DNA of 64,000 nt from Pinus tabuliformis (GCA_031772625.1 CM062808.1:477397655-477461654); one strand, 5' to 3'; shown: positions 1 through 11,234, numbered from the stretch's first letter. Made by a program: numbers and translations. The notes: generated by a model from the letters alone, not told the origin.

Positions 1-10
1 TTTTATATAC

Positions 11-90
11 AATGGGGAAGCCGTTTAACTTCTTATTAGCAATGAGGAAGCGGTTTAACTTCTTATTGGCAATGAGGAAGCTGAGATTCA
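11..90. repeat. 30-bp direct tandem repeat, about 2.5 copies
   Basis: Two near-identical 30-base units beginning AATGRGGAAGC follow one another, and a third starts the same way before diverging. The unit length keeps one frame open, which explains the short repeated reading frame here. I do not take it as a gene. Confidence 0.8.
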
Positions 91-880
91 TATTGATTGC
101 ACTTTATGAATTATCATCAATTCTTCTTGAAAAGCTGTTGATTAAAGTGCTATTCTTTATTTACACATCCATATTGATTGCAGCAAACCATGCCATCAAT
201 TCTGTTTTTGTTGTTTCCCATTTTTTTATTATAAAAAATTGATTCAAGTTATTAAGGATGTGACAAAAGCCTAGGTTTAACAATAATGGTAATCTCAAAC
301 CATTTAAGTATTTTATTTACTATTCATAAAATCCATTACTTCTATTTTGTCTTGTGAAATTGTACAAGGAAAAAAATTCAAAAGGGTGTTTTGAGATATT
401 CAATGCATATTTGTATTATACATTAAATTTGAATGAGTTTTTTTGGCATAAAATTTGTTTGTATCATACATTAAATTTGAATGAGTTTTTTTGGGCTTAA
501 AATTTGTTTACACATGGAGATGGAGATTCTCGTTGACTGCATTAATTAAAGAATTATCATCAATTTTTTCTTTTGGAAAATCTAGTAATTAAAGTGTTAT
601 TCGTAGTTTACACAAAAATATTGATTGCAACAGAGTATATCATCAATTTGATTTTTGTTGTTTTTCATTTTTCTATAGAAAATTGGCTCAAATTATTGAG
701 GATTTGACAAAAACCTAAATTTAATAATAATTGTAATTTCAAACAATTTAAATATTTTGTTCATTATTCATAAAATTGTTTTCTTCTGTTTTCTCTTATT
801 AATTTGCAAAATAAATAAATTCAAAAAGATGTTTTGAAATATTCCAAGCATATTTTATAATACTTTAAATTTAAATGAAT
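81..880 (+). repeat. diverged tandem duplication, about 440-bp unit
   Basis: Bases from about 81 and from about 521 align over some 360 bases with many substitutions and small indels; shared landmarks are ATTATCATCAATT, TTGTTGTTT and TTTGACAAA-like words in the same order. Inside the first unit a further repeat of about 50 bases (TTAAATTTGAATGAG, near 421 and 471) is visible. No coding potential is seen; this is old AT-rich intergenic DNA. Confidence 0.7.
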
Positions 881-1524
881 AAATTCATTTATTTATTTTA
901 AATTCATTTACAAATTTAAAATTATTTTTAAGTTATACTAAATATTGTAACTATAAAATTATTTTGCTACTTATAAACAATTTTTAAAACAACTTATTAA
1001 AGATTTTTATAAAACAATTTTATTTAAATAACCAAGTAATATGGAACAATTTCTATATACAAAACAACATAATATTGTTCCCTAGAATTTATTAATTACT
1101 AAATTGTGAATTTAGTAATTATAAATATATTAATATATAAAATCAAAATTAAAATCTTTTAATAAGAAATTAAATTTTTGAATTTTACCACTTACATTTA
1201 ACTTGTGATTGAGAAAAATGTTTTTTATCCTCGCACATGTTCATGTCATAAATTTCATAAAAATCATTATTTTAACATATAAAAATAAATCTAAAATCTT
1301 TAATTAAGATAATAATATTGTAAATTTTATTAATAGGATTTAATTTGTGATTGAGAGGAATGTTTTTAATCCTTTTTATATTATATTATAATAAATATTT
1401 TATTTTATTTTTTTAATACTATTATTAATATTTTAAACATTCTTTATCATATAATTATTGTTGATTTTTATTAAAAAAAAGCTAATATTAATGATAACAT
1501 CGATTGAAGGAAAAATTGACACTA
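881..1524. other. AT-rich intergenic DNA, nothing recognised
   Basis: Very AT-rich sequence with homopolymer runs and no reading frame, RNA gene or repeat that I can name. Confidence 0.6.
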
Positions 1525-1529
1525 AAATG
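1525..1529. repeat. left target-site duplication AAATG of the three-LTR array
   Basis: AAATG lies immediately before the first LTR (TGTTTATTTGTGG) and again immediately after the last LTR at 15353-15357. A 5-bp duplication is what LTR-retrotransposon integrase leaves. It marks 1530-15352 as a single insertion unit. Confidence 0.8.
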
Positions 1530-2459
1530 TGTTTATTTGTGGTAGCATCGAATGTGCTCTAGTTATGAAAATTGGTGGAGATGCTAAAACACATGAGATT
1601 TCCAAAATCCAAAAAATATTTGGGGAAATTCCAATAATTAATATTTTTAATGGGGTTCTTAAGTCTAAACTTAGAAAAAATAAAATATTAACGAGTATTA
1701 ATATGAAACTAGATGAGAATGTTTTAAATGACATGGATTAAGCCAAATCTAATTTTAGTCGTTGATTAGATATTTAATCTCAGCCGTTGAAGACTCAACA
1801 GGGAAAATATAAGAGGAGGGTTGAGGGTCATTTGGAGATACACCAAGATTAATCAGTGAGTTCGATTTTCTGGAGCGGGTTTTGCTGAGAAAATTCGAAC
1901 AAGTGATTTGTTGCAACGAGGGGCAGTGAGTACATAGTAGAGAGGCATAGATAATGTTTGAAGGTCAGAGCAGTGACTGAAGAAGCTGACACAAAGGCAG
2001 CGAGAGCTACGCAATGGCAGAGATAGTAACTGAGGGTCAACGTAGTGACTGAAGAGGTTAACGCAAAGGCAGTGAGTGCTATGCAGAGGCAGCAGGAGCC
2101 AAGCAAAGGCAGCTAGAGATTGTGCAGACGCTGAGGGGCATGCGTGGGTGACGTAGAAGGCCAGAGAGTTTACGTAGAGAGGCAAAAGGCTGACACAGAG
2201 GGTTTAGGAGCTACGCAGACACTAGCAGGGCTGACCCAGGGCCTTGGAGAAACGCCAAAAGGATTTTCGTGGGGTAGACTAGTGCTGAGAAGCTAGCTTA
2301 AGGTAATGGAAACATGAGAAACTAACAGAGTGAGTTGGGGAACTAGTTGGAGATTAAGAATGAGGGGCAGTGAGTACATAGCGGAAAGGCAAAGATAATG
2401 CTTGAGGGTCAGCGCAGTGACTGAAGGGGCTAACACAAAGACAGCCAGAGCTACGCATA
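1530..2459 (+). repeat. first LTR of the array, left part
   Basis: Matches the LTRs at 11235 and 14285 from its TGTT start through the TATAAGAGG promoter-like word near 1808 and the GC-richer CAGAG/ACGCAG-rich segment. From about 2296 the sequence leaves the consensus and then re-enters it near 2361 (GAGGGGCAGTGAGTAC), repeating LTR sequence already seen at about 1918. So this LTR carries an internal partial duplication, and the second element is inserted inside the repeated part. Confidence 0.75.
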
Positions 2460-2845
2460 TGTTAGCCTCACTCTCATGTGATGAAAACAATTACAAGTCC
2501 AAAACAATTAAATTAATTAAAATCAAGAAAGTTGGATTTAATCCTACCTTTCTAGATTGAGTTTGTTCCTCATGGTTAGGAGTCAGTTTAGGGATTAATT
2601 GGTTGAGAGATTCTCTCCAACTAGTTAGGGTCCTAGATTAGTGTGTTGTTGAGAGATTCTCTCAACCATAGTGTCCAATATAAACATACTATTTTGAGAC
2701 AAATTTCCTCATGTATTTATTTGTACTATTATCATTTTTGTATATTTGATTGCATCGAGAGGAATACAGTAAGGCTAAAGCCTTTTCCGCCATTTCTATG
2801 TCTCTAGTATTTTTTATGTGTGTTAATTGTGTTTAATATTCTACA
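2460..2845 (+). repeat. 5' LTR of the nested element
   Basis: 386 bp, equal in length to the 3' copy at 8099 and differing from it at scattered single bases. It contains TGTACTATT/TTGTATATT words and ends TTCTACA. The partial repeat GAGAGATTCTCTC near 2605 and 2650 is shared by both copies. Confidence 0.85.
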
Positions 2846-2847
2846 TG

Positions 2848-2859
2848 TGGTATCAGAGT
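2848..2859 (+). other. primer-binding site, initiator-Met tRNA type
   Basis: TGGTATCAGAG begins two bases after the LTR end, the usual primer site of plant LTR elements using initiator-Met tRNA. Confidence 0.8.
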
Positions 2860-3689
2860 GGTATGGGCTGCGGTTTGTAGAGAAGTGACAGATATATCTT
2901 TATTAGAGATGTGAGCGTCATGAGCTTGAGTCGCTGAGTAAGTCTTAACTAGTGCGGTTTCCTATGTGTGGAGCCACAGAACCAATTGAGAGAGCCAAGC
3001 ATTAATGTGGCATTTGATCGTGGTGTTGCTGCTTTTTCTAAGCATGACGATTCCTACCTGGGTGAGTTGTTATGCATCAGTTGTTGTCTGTTTGGAGTAC
3101 GAGTTTGTCCATCATCCATGAAGAAGAGTAAATTGACGAAGAAGTGCATGCATGTTTCATATCCTCTACGCGAGATGGTTCTATGGGCGAAGCCATGAAG
3201 GTAAAGCTCTGTAGATCTAGTTGGATTATCATGGTTACAAATGATTATGCGGTTCTATTCTACTCTAAGCTTGATTGGATAGTATTTGGACTAAACACTG
3301 CAACATATTTCAACAAGAGAAGCATTGGTTTCTTCGATGATGGTAGCAATGCACTATAAGAAATAGCATTCACAAGAATTTTTTCCAAATTGTTGCTCAC
3401 ATTTCCTATTCTTTCGAGTCAAATTCCAAATTAAAATTATGTGGCAAGCATACAATGTTATTCTCTTGGCCCATAAAGACTCATGTTTGGAAGAAATCAC
3501 TCCAAATCCATAAGTCAATTGTTCTACAATGATACCACTTGTACTATTGCTCCTTCCAAATCACGCTGCCTCAACAAGATTTTTGTGCAATCATGTGAAC
3601 GTTGCTTTACTAAGCTTGCGTGGATCCTGTTTCTGTAGTGTTGACTGCATAGTGTAGCCTTGTGAATCAAAGTGGGAATGGGAATCTGA
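2860..3689 (+). other. leader of the nested element, no recognised product
   Basis: Two overlapping short open frames (2968-3198 and 3144-3359) are present, but neither shows a domain I know. The stretch could be a decayed start of an older coding region; the second frame has the aromatic-rich look of a protein but no diagnostic motif. I leave it unassigned. Confidence 0.4.
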
Positions 3690-5645
3690 AAGCCTTATGT
3701 CGTCGTTTTTTTTACTCGAAGCCTTGCATAAGATTTGAATGGCACTCTCCAAAATGCAATAACCGGGCTACGCTACATCTTGTGTAACCCCTTAGTTTGA
3801 ATTCTTTAGCATGTGTGATCGAATAACATGAATTTCTGTCTTCCATAGTTTACGAGGATTATCGATTCCTCCAGCCATGTTCAAAATATTCACTGAAGTC
3901 TTAACTATCTTTGTTGTCGACGGGGAGTTGTATTGTGCAATTCAATGCAAAGATCTGTCACAGATCATGAGAAATAGGAATTTCATTGAGCATAGAATCC
4001 CTCTACGGGTAGAGCCTCAATCGGGGTAGGTAATTCCAACACTTGCACTTCAGTAGGCATTCTTTGGTGAGACCATGCAAGGAGTCCCATTAATCTACCA
4101 CAAAATGGTATTTTTGCATGGCAGAAGGGCTAAAAGTGGGTTTGCAAGTGCACTCTTAGGGGTTTGTCTACCTTTGAAGCCTGTCATCGTCTTTCAACAC
4201 TGACTTCAATGAGTGGCAACACCTCGTGCAACCAAGACACCATTGGATCATGGTGTCCATGGTATGAGTGTCGATGTCAAAGATTGACGCTGCCACTCAT
4301 TTTCAATTTGGTAAGTGGTTGTTCCTCATGTTCAATACGAGGACTATATATTTAGCAAGGTACTTGCATTGTGTCAGGGAGATATGGCAACGAGGGGCAG
4401 TTTGAAATCACTGGTTTTTTTTTAAAGTATAAGTTGTTTTTTGATGTGGAATATGAATTGATTTGTGAGTGAAATTGTGAACTATGTCCTCTTCTCCATT
4501 TTTCTTATTGAAAAAAATAAATTTGAAATGTTATTATTGTAATCCAAAGTAATATTTTACTTTGAGATAGCTTAAGTTCATTTCAAAGTCAATTCAAAGT
4601 TAAAATTGTAACTGAGAAGTCATAATTTCAAGTGAGCAAAGTGAGGGTTGATGTGAAAGTTAAGTGGAGCCTTGTGTTGTTGTTTTTTTGCTCGAAGCCT
4701 TGCCTAAGATTTGAATGACGCTCTCCAAAATGCGCTAACCGGGCTACGCTACATCTTGTGTAACCCCTTAGTTTGAATCCTTTAGCATGTGTGATCGAAT
4801 AACATGAATCTCTGTCTTCCCTAGTTTACGAGGATTGTCGATTCCTCCAGCAATGTTCAAAATATTGACTAGAGTCTTAACTATCTTTGTCGTCGACAGG
4901 GAGTTGTATTGTGCAGTTCAACACAAATATCTGTCGCAGATCATGAGAAATAGGAATTTCATTGAGCATAGAATCCCTCTACGTGTAGAGCCTCGATCGG
5001 GGTAGGTAATTCCAACGCTTGCACTTTAGTGGGCATTATTTGGTGAGGCCACGCAAGGAGTCCCATTAATCTACCACGAAATGGTATTTTTGCATGGCAG
5101 AAGGGCTAAAAGTGGGTTTGCAACTGCGCTCTTAGGGGTTTGTCTACCTTTGGACCATGTCATCATCTTTCAAAGTTGACTTCAATGAGAGGCGACCCCT
5201 GGTGCAACCAAGACACCATTGGATCATGGTGTCCATGGTATGAGTGTCGATGTCAAAGATTGAAGCTGCCACTCATTTGCAATTTGGTAAGTGGTTGTTC
5301 CTCATGTTCAATACGAGGACTATATATTTAGCAAGGTACTTGCATTGTGTCAGGGAGATATGGCAGCGAGGGGCGGTTTGAAATTATTGGTTTTTTTTAG
5401 AGTATAAGTTGTTTTTGATGTGGAATATGAATTGATTTGTGAGTGAAATTGTGAATTATGTCCGCTTCTCCATTTTTCTTGTTGAAAAAAAATAAATTTG
5501 AAATGTTATTATTGTAATCCAAAGTAATATTTTACTTTGAGATAGCTTAAGTTCATTTCAAAGTCAAGTCAAAGTTAAAATTGTAACTGAGAAGTCATAA
5601 TTTCAAGTGAGCAAAGTGAGGGATGATGTGAAATTTAAGTGGAGT
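3690..5645 (+). repeat. tandem duplication of a 976-bp unit inside the nested element
   Basis: Bases from about 3690 reappear from about 4668 at an offset of 976-977 and stay alignable to about 5645 with few differences (for example both contain ACCGGGCTACGCTACATC, TTAGCATGTGTGATCG and TTCAATACGAGGAC). Each copy has one 63-codon frame starting with Met-Ser-Thr-Phe (4164-4355 and 5140-5331) with the same reading frame but substitutions between copies. No family is recognised, and conservation of the frame is explained by the recent duplication. Confidence 0.85.
4686..4760 (-). other. tRNA-like sequence with A-box and B-box words (also at 3710-3784)
   Basis: Read on the minus strand, this segment has a tRNA-like order: GTAGCCCGGTTAGCGCA (close to an A box, TAGCNNARNGG), then a GAGCGTC stem-like word, then GGCTTCGAGC (close to a B box, GGTTCGANTCC) about 30 bases later, followed by an A-run. 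This is how the tRNA-derived head of a SINE or a decayed tRNA looks. It lies inside both 976-bp units. I could not fold a full cloverleaf by eye. Confidence 0.35.
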
Positions 5646-6766
5646 GGAAATTGAAGTTAACTTTGAAGATAGAGCTTTGTGCTTAAACAATGTCAACAAA
5701 AGGAGTTATAAGGGACAACTGATTGTTTATGTATTTAATACTTAATAAAGACATAATTTTTTTGTGGAGTTGAAGTGTCCTAGATCCAACCGAAATGGAA
5801 TAAGGGGATCTTAGGTACACCGTGTGTAATGAATGCGTGTGCATGACTTGTGTTCATATTATCAAAACACTCTCTTTGTATTATGCTTAAACAACTACAT
5901 GCACATAAGCAAGCTTAAGTATAAGAACGCTTAATCAAGCTCCTGTAATCAAGCTTAAGTACACAAGCACAAAGCATCACATCATCAACTTGATAAGATG
6001 ATCTTCCAAGCAAGCACATTTTACATCATGTAATCAAATCAATCAAGTTAAGGATGCTACAAAATCAAGCATTTCAAGCCAAGACGACATCAACATCATC
6101 AACACTCTTTGTATCACTTGCAGATAAACATTTTTAACTGAATTGTACGGGTGCATTCTCGGTTGTAACCAACACTTTAATTTGAATTGTTAAGGTGAAT
6201 ACATTAAGTCAAGTAAGTCTTCAATTGAGTCATCAAGATTGAACTTGTCATTTGTCTCTTGGGTGCATTTTCGACAGTGTTTGACACCTTTCCTTTTTTA
6301 AAATCAGCACATTCAGTGAGTAAATTCAAGAAAGCACAGTGTCAACAATCAATCAAGCAAGTTCAAGCAAGCCATCTAGCAAGAAATTATCGTCAAATGA
6401 GTGTGAATTCTAGTATTCTATTCTTCAAGTGAGCATCAAATCAAGCCAATGTTTAATGCAAGTACAATAAGCAATAAATTAAGGGAGCGTGTCATTCAAA
6501 CAACAAAGAAAGTGAGTGTGTCATTCAAAAAACCAAGCAAGCGAGTGTGTCAAAATCAAGTGTGAAAGTTCAAAGAACGACATCTACAACAAACGAGCCA
6601 GTGTGAAGTTGATTGAAACATTCACAAAGTGTTAGTGAAGCACTCAAGCAAAGCGATCGTGAATCAAGAGTTCAAGCAACCAAGTTATAAAACTCTAGCA
6701 AGTGTTTAAAGCATCAGCGATAAGCAACAGTACAAGTGATCCTGAATTCAAAGTAAGCAAGCTAAC
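5646..6766 (+). other. CAAG/TCAAG-rich untranslated leader before the gag-like ORF
   Basis: The plus strand is rich in CAAGCAAG, ATCAAG and TCAAGC words with few G-runs, and has no long frame. The position, just before the gag-like ORF, suggests a leader. No further signal is seen. Confidence 0.5.
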
Positions 6767-7465
6767 ATGGCGACACACATTCAACTGTCCCAAATTCTTA
6801 ACAATTTGATTTTATCATTAGCTGGCGACATGGTGAACATCAACAAAACAACTCTTGTTGATATTCAAGTGCATCTTCAACATGCACATGAAATGATTGA
6901 GTTCCTTCAACTGGAGTCGCAACTACAAAGAACTGAGTTGCTAGAGAAGAGTGATGCTTCCAAGTCTTTGAACAATACAAATACAGCTGATGATTCCAAG
7001 TCATTGATCCAACCAACTTCAAGTGTCGAAGTGGTACCTGATTCAGTTCAACTTTCTTCCAAACCAATCATCAAGCCATGGGAAGAAATTCAAAGTAATA
7101 GAAATCAACGAGGCTTAGGATATGTCAACGATGACGCCAACTTGCATATCCCAGATTATTCAAGGCCCATTAAGTTTTTTAGTGCAGGGTTTCTTGCACA
7201 AATCACATCGGCTAGTTCTAAGAAAGTTAAAGACAAACATAAATACACACAAACTGAAGTTGCAGAGAAACAAACATACACACAAACTGAAGTTACAGTC
7301 AAACCAAAATACTTTCATTGTCAAAGACCCGGTCATTTGCAAGATCAATGTTTTAATCTCCATCCTTGTCACCATTGTGGCAAGTCAAATCATTCATCAG
7401 CACAATGCAGCAAACAACAACAGTCAATTAGATTGAAGATCAATTATTCATGGATTGATCCCTAG
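6767..7465 (+). CDS. gag-like protein with zinc knuckles
   Basis: An open frame of 232 codons. Residues about 1-75 are helical and leucine-rich, compatible with a short coiled coil (QLSQILNNLILSLAG, HLQHAHEMIEFLQLE). Residues about 165-195 hold a doubled 14-residue unit built on YTQTEV. The C-terminal part has one complete CCHC knuckle (CHHCGKSNHSSAQC, C-x2-C-x4-H-x4-C) preceded by a damaged one in which the first Cys is replaced (FHCQRPGHLQDQC). A zinc-knuckle protein at this place in an LTR element should package its RNA, acting as nucleocapsid. No classical UBN2 or Retrotrans_gag domain is recognised, so the N-terminal half is of unknown family. The intact frame is notable among the decayed neighbours. 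Confidence 0.65.
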   Translation: MATHIQLSQILNNLILSLAGDMVNINKTTLVDIQVHLQHAHEMIEFLQLESQLQRTELLEKSDASKSLNNTNTADDSKSLIQPTSSVEVVPDSVQLSSKPIIKPWEEIQSNRNQRGLGYVNDDANLHIPDYSRPIKFFSAGFLAQITSASSKKVKDKHKYTQTEVAEKQTYTQTEVTVKPKYFHCQRPGHLQDQCFNLHPCHHCGKSNHSSAQCSKQQQSIRLKINYSWIDP

Positions 7466-7721
7466 GAATGGTTATCCATGGTCAGAAGATTGCATAAGTT
7501 TTACAATCGAATTCATTCACACATATTGCAGCCAACAGTAAAAATGAAGATGGTACACTTGTGCAGTTGAATGGGGGAGTACACCAGTGAAACACTCCAA
7601 CCACTGAAGAGGGGGAGTTCAGAAACAATTTGAAGAAGATTGTCTCTCCTTTCAGCTGACAAAGGGGGGGAAATGTCAATGAAAGTCACAATGGTTATCA
7701 GACTAAAAGTCTCGACAACAT

Positions 7722-7850
7722 CAACAAATCAGCGAGTGGGCATCATCAAAATAGCGAGTGGGCGTTCATCAACAAAAAATTAGCCAGTGGGCAGTTTCAA
7801 CATCAAGCAAATTCACCAGTGGGCATCATCAACATTTTGTCAGTGGACAA
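7722..7850 (+). repeat. short GCGAGTGGGC-type repeats in the 3' untranslated part
   Basis: Five degenerate copies of (G/C)AGTGGGC separated by ATCATCAA-type spacers, spaced 20-35 bases apart, between the gag-like ORF and the polypurine tract. Function unknown. Confidence 0.6.
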
Positions 7851-8087
7851 ACGATGTTGATTGCAAGCAAAGGATAGATGGATCGTTTTGTAGCTTGGCA
7901 CGTGATGGAGTTGTCAAGCAAAATTCAGAGATGAATTAGACTTGCAGCTGATTCATGTTCTCTTCAGATTAGAGTTTTTTTCAGCATCCATCTTTGATGG
8001 TTTTTCAGGCAGTGTTTTTTGAGGATCAACAGCTTCAGCATGAGAACTTGGAAGATGGTTCCTAGTTCTTATTTTACACTTATCATT

Positions 8088-8098
8088 GAGGGGGGGAA
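8088..8098 (+). other. polypurine tract of the nested element
   Basis: GAGGGGGGGAA directly abuts the 3' LTR start TGTTAGCC, the expected place for plus-strand DNA priming. Confidence 0.85.
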
Positions 8099-8484
8099 TG
8101 TTAGCCTCACTCTCATGTGATGAAAACAATTATAAGTCCAAAACAATTAAATTAACTAAAATCAAGAAAGTTGGATTTAATCCTACCTTTCTAAATTGAG
8201 TTTGTTCCTCATGGTTAGGAGCCAATTTAGGCTTAATTGGTTGAGAGATTCTTTCCAACTAGTTAGGCTCCTAGGTTAGTGTTTTGTTGAGATATTTTCT
8301 CAACCATAGTGCCCAAGATAGATGTACTATCTTGAGACAAACTTCCTCATGTATTTATTTGTACTATTATCATTCTTTGTACATTAGATTGCATCATGAG
8401 AGGAACACAGTAAGGCTGAAGCTTTTTCTGCCATTTCTATGTATCTAGTATTTTTTATGCGTTAATTGTGTTTAATATTCTACA
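8099..8484 (+). repeat. 3' LTR of the nested element
   Basis: 386 bp, TGTTAGCC to TTCTACA, matching 2460-2845. The host LTR resumes right after it (AAAGGCAAAGATAG). Confidence 0.85.
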
Positions 8485-9123
8485 ACAAAGGCAAAGATAG
8501 TGTCTGAGGGTCAACGCAGTGACTGAAGAGGCTGACGCAAAGGCAGCCAGAGCTACGCAGAGGCAGCAAGAGCCACGCAGAGGCAGCTAGAGACAACGCA
8601 GAGGCTGAGGGGCCTGCGTGGGTGACGCAGAAGGCCAGAGAGCTGACGCAGAGAGGCAAAAGGATAACACAGAGGTTTTAAGAGCTACGCAGATGCTAGC
8701 AGGCCTAACCCAGGGCCTTGGAGAAACGCCAGAAGGATTTTCGTGGGGCAGAATAGTGCTGAGAAGTTGAATATCTGTCTTCGAGAAGAGGTATCACTGC
8801 CATGTATAAATCTCTGTTGGGTGAACCAGTTCAACACCCTAGTTGTACTTAAGAAATCTGCGTAATAATAAAACCCTCAGAACTGCTACACCAGTTTTCC
8901 CGCATTGGGTTTTTTTTGGGACGTGTTGTTCAAAGTTAATGGTGTCCCTTGTGTGTTTGTCCAGTGTTTCAGTTGATGATATGTATATGAGTTAAGGCTG
9001 CATTTGTGTTTATTTTCAGTATTTATATGTATAGATAACTTGTTAATGGAATAAACAAGTAGGTGAAATAAACCAGATAATGTAGTAGGGATTTCTCACG
9101 TGTCAAATTTAGAAATTTCAACA
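8485..9123 (+). repeat. first LTR of the array, right part
   Basis: Continues the LTR family to its 3' end (AAATTTCAACA), with an AATAATAAAACCC polyadenylation-like signal near 8865 and CCGCATTGGGTTT downstream, all shared with the other two LTRs. Confidence 0.8.
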
Positions 9124-9135
9124 TGGTATCAGAGG
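9124..9135 (+). other. primer-binding site of internal copy 1
   Basis: TGGTATCAGAGG starts immediately after the LTR end; initiator-Met tRNA type. Confidence 0.85.
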
Positions 9136-9843
9136 ATTGCAGGTCATAGGAAAAATGAAGGCACCAATAGATATCATAAATTTGTAGTAGTAGCAACTGT
9201 CTCGAGAGACGAAGCTGCTTCTAAGCAGAAGGCGACAGAGAAGGAGTGATGCAGAGGGCCTGCGTCATCATTTCAAGCCTGAGAGAGGGCTAATGCAGAG
9301 GCATAGAGAGGCAGAAGAGACTCACGAAGAGCCACGTCATCCTACTCAGCTAGGTAGGCTTGACGTAGTTGGCCAAATGAGTGATTCAACCTTTGTCAGG
9401 ATTGCGCAGAGCTGGAAGGCTTAGTTTCTTCAGTTGTCGGGGCCTAGAGAGTTGTGGGCAGATTGTGATTGGTAGGCTAGTGGGGTGATGTTTCTGTCGG
9501 ATCAGAGTAGTACCTAACGGGACAGAACCAAGGTAGAGGGATTCATTGTCTTGACGAATTTCTAGCCAAGAAATCTAGATCCGAGTTGCAGTTGCAAATA
9601 ATATCTGAAAGGAGTGGATTGACAGTTGGCAGGGATATTTCCAGTAGGGAAATCAGGACTTAGAGGGAGATTTCCAAGAGGGAAGTTGAAACTCAAAGGG
9701 AGTCCAGAAGAAGTGCTGAGTTGGCAGTGACCAGATTGAGGGATCAGGACAGGTTGGATAGGGTTTCCAACTTTGTCATCCGAAAGAACAGGATCTTGTA
9801 AGCGCTGGATAGACATAGCATCAAGGGCTCTGCCATGAGAACC

Positions 9844-10601
9844 ATGGTTATCCCAGTCAACCCAGTTGATAATGAAAAGTATGAGGATGAAATGGCAAGC
9901 ACAAAGTGCATAATCCTTGACAGGGCCAAGGATCATGTCGTACCACATATTGTCGAAAAAAACATGCAAAGGAGATGTGGGATACTTTGACGACATTGTA
10001 TTAGGGAACTTTTGTGTAGTGGAATATGCTATTAGAGAATCAATTGCAGTTGTATCAGATGCATAATGGGGAGTAGATAGATCTATACCTCCTCAGATTG
10101 CAGGAGATTCAAGACCAACTTACTTCCATAGGGGCCACGCCGGATCAAGAGTTCATGGTGAGGAGCGCCTTGAATGTAGTCTTCGAGGAGTGGGAGACAT
10201 TTGTCCAAGGCATCTTGGGCAGAGCTACTCTTCCAAGATGGGAAGAGATGTGGGAAACTCTTCGCTAAGAAGAGATCAGACGGTTGACCAAGGCATGGAG
10301 TAACAACAAAGGAGTTCGAATCCAGAAAGAGGAGGAGGAGGAGGAGGAGGAGGATGCGACTTTGGCATCTGTGGGACAATAGGGGAAGATGAAGAAGAAG
10401 GACATCTCCAAGGTGAAGTGCTTCCATTGTGGGGATTTGGGTCATTATGCAACCCGGTGTAATAGGAAGAAGAATAAGGGAGAAGATTCTGATTCCAAGG
10501 CAACTCCATCTAAGGTGGAGAAAGAAGTTGAGGCTGATGACAACTGTGCCATGAGTGCTCATGCACCTCTAGAGAAGAGGTGGGGTGACATTGAGTTGTA
10601 G
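9844..10601 (+). pseudogene. Copia-type gag, internal copy 1, broken
   Basis: Aligns along its length with the better-preserved copy at 12869-13651. Visible parts are the start region (Met-Val-Ile-Pro-Val-Asn-Pro), the UBN2-like stretch ending ...EEWETFVQGILGRATL, a Glu-rich run expanded by GAG/GGA codons near 10330, and an intact CCHC knuckle (CFHCGDLGHYATRC) at about 10420-10461. At least one frameshift separates 9844 from 10074, and UAG codons lie at 10074 and 10380. The protein would be the capsid/nucleocapsid of a Copia element. The frame closes at 10601 with no protease following. Confidence 0.8.
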
Positions 10602-11234
10602 TCAGGAGGATTACAGAAGATGAGGGGTAGGATCTTTGAGGTACCCAAACTCTTGGATCATATCCAGCTATAGGAGCCTCGAGTGACAGTCGCAGGATGA
10701 TAGATGTCGGTAGAAGAAAGATGTGATGAAGCGACAAGGAAGTGCTAGAGTGTAGGGGTCTGTAGCAGCGCAATGGGGGTTAGAGCAATGCGAGAGGCAT
10801 AAATATGTTTGCAATAGTGAGAAAGGCACAAAGGAGGTTACAACAGTGGGAGAGGCACAAAGGTGTTTGCAATATCACAGAGGCAGCAGAGGGAGCACAT
10901 GATAGAAACAGAGGTAGCTTCAGCATCAGGAGGCTTCCGGACTGACAAGGATGTCAGAATTTGGGTAGATTAGTTACTTACTTCTCGGTAACTAAGTTTC
11001 AGTGCAACAGTTAACAGTGGCAATGCTATGGGTAGCATGGGCAGCATGTTGAGAGGGAGTTGCAGTACAGATGTAGCAGTGGCAGTGGCAGGGTCATGGG
11101 CAGCAATACAAGAATTAGTAGTGTAGTGGATGTTGGGCAGTAGGCCAAGCATCAGCGCATGTACGAGTGCGGAAGGATTAGTGTGATGTTCAATGGTGGA
11201 GCATTACTAAAGCACATTCCTCGCTAAGAGGGCG
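10602..11234 (+). other. 3' untranslated part of internal copy 1
   Basis: No pol sequence follows gag. The stretch holds AGAGGCACAAAGGTGTTTGC-type units repeated near 10790-10870, a GCAGTGGCAGTGGCAGGGTCATGGGCAGC-like GCA-rich part, and ends in CCTCGCTAAGAGGGCG before the next LTR (purine-rich tract). Confidence 0.65.

Larger units (their letters stand above)
2460..8484 (+). mobile_element. nested gag-only LTR retrotransposon
   Basis: Two LTRs of 386 bp each (2460-2845 and 8099-8484, TGTTAGCC...TTCTACA) enclose a 5.25-kb internal region. A primer site for initiator-Met tRNA (TGGTATCAGAG) starts two bases after the 5' LTR and a strong polypurine tract (GAGGGGGGGAA) ends just before the 3' LTR. 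The only convincing coding region is a gag-like ORF with zinc knuckles at 6767-7465; no pol domains are visible. It sits within the first LTR of the array. I cannot find a simple 5-bp target duplication: GCATA precedes and ACAAA follows, while about 75 bp of host LTR are present on both sides. Confidence 0.85.

Noticed and set aside
1849-2490. Cys/Leu/Ala-rich minus-strand frames (LCVALAAF-like repeats)
   Set aside because: They arise from the ACGCAGAGGCAGC-rich repeated segment of the gag-only LTR, read backwards; the same shadows occur at 14604.
10083-10562. 159-codon minus-strand frame
   Set aside because: It is antisense to the gag relic, including its knuckle and GAG-codon run; the Leu-rich sequence is a shadow.
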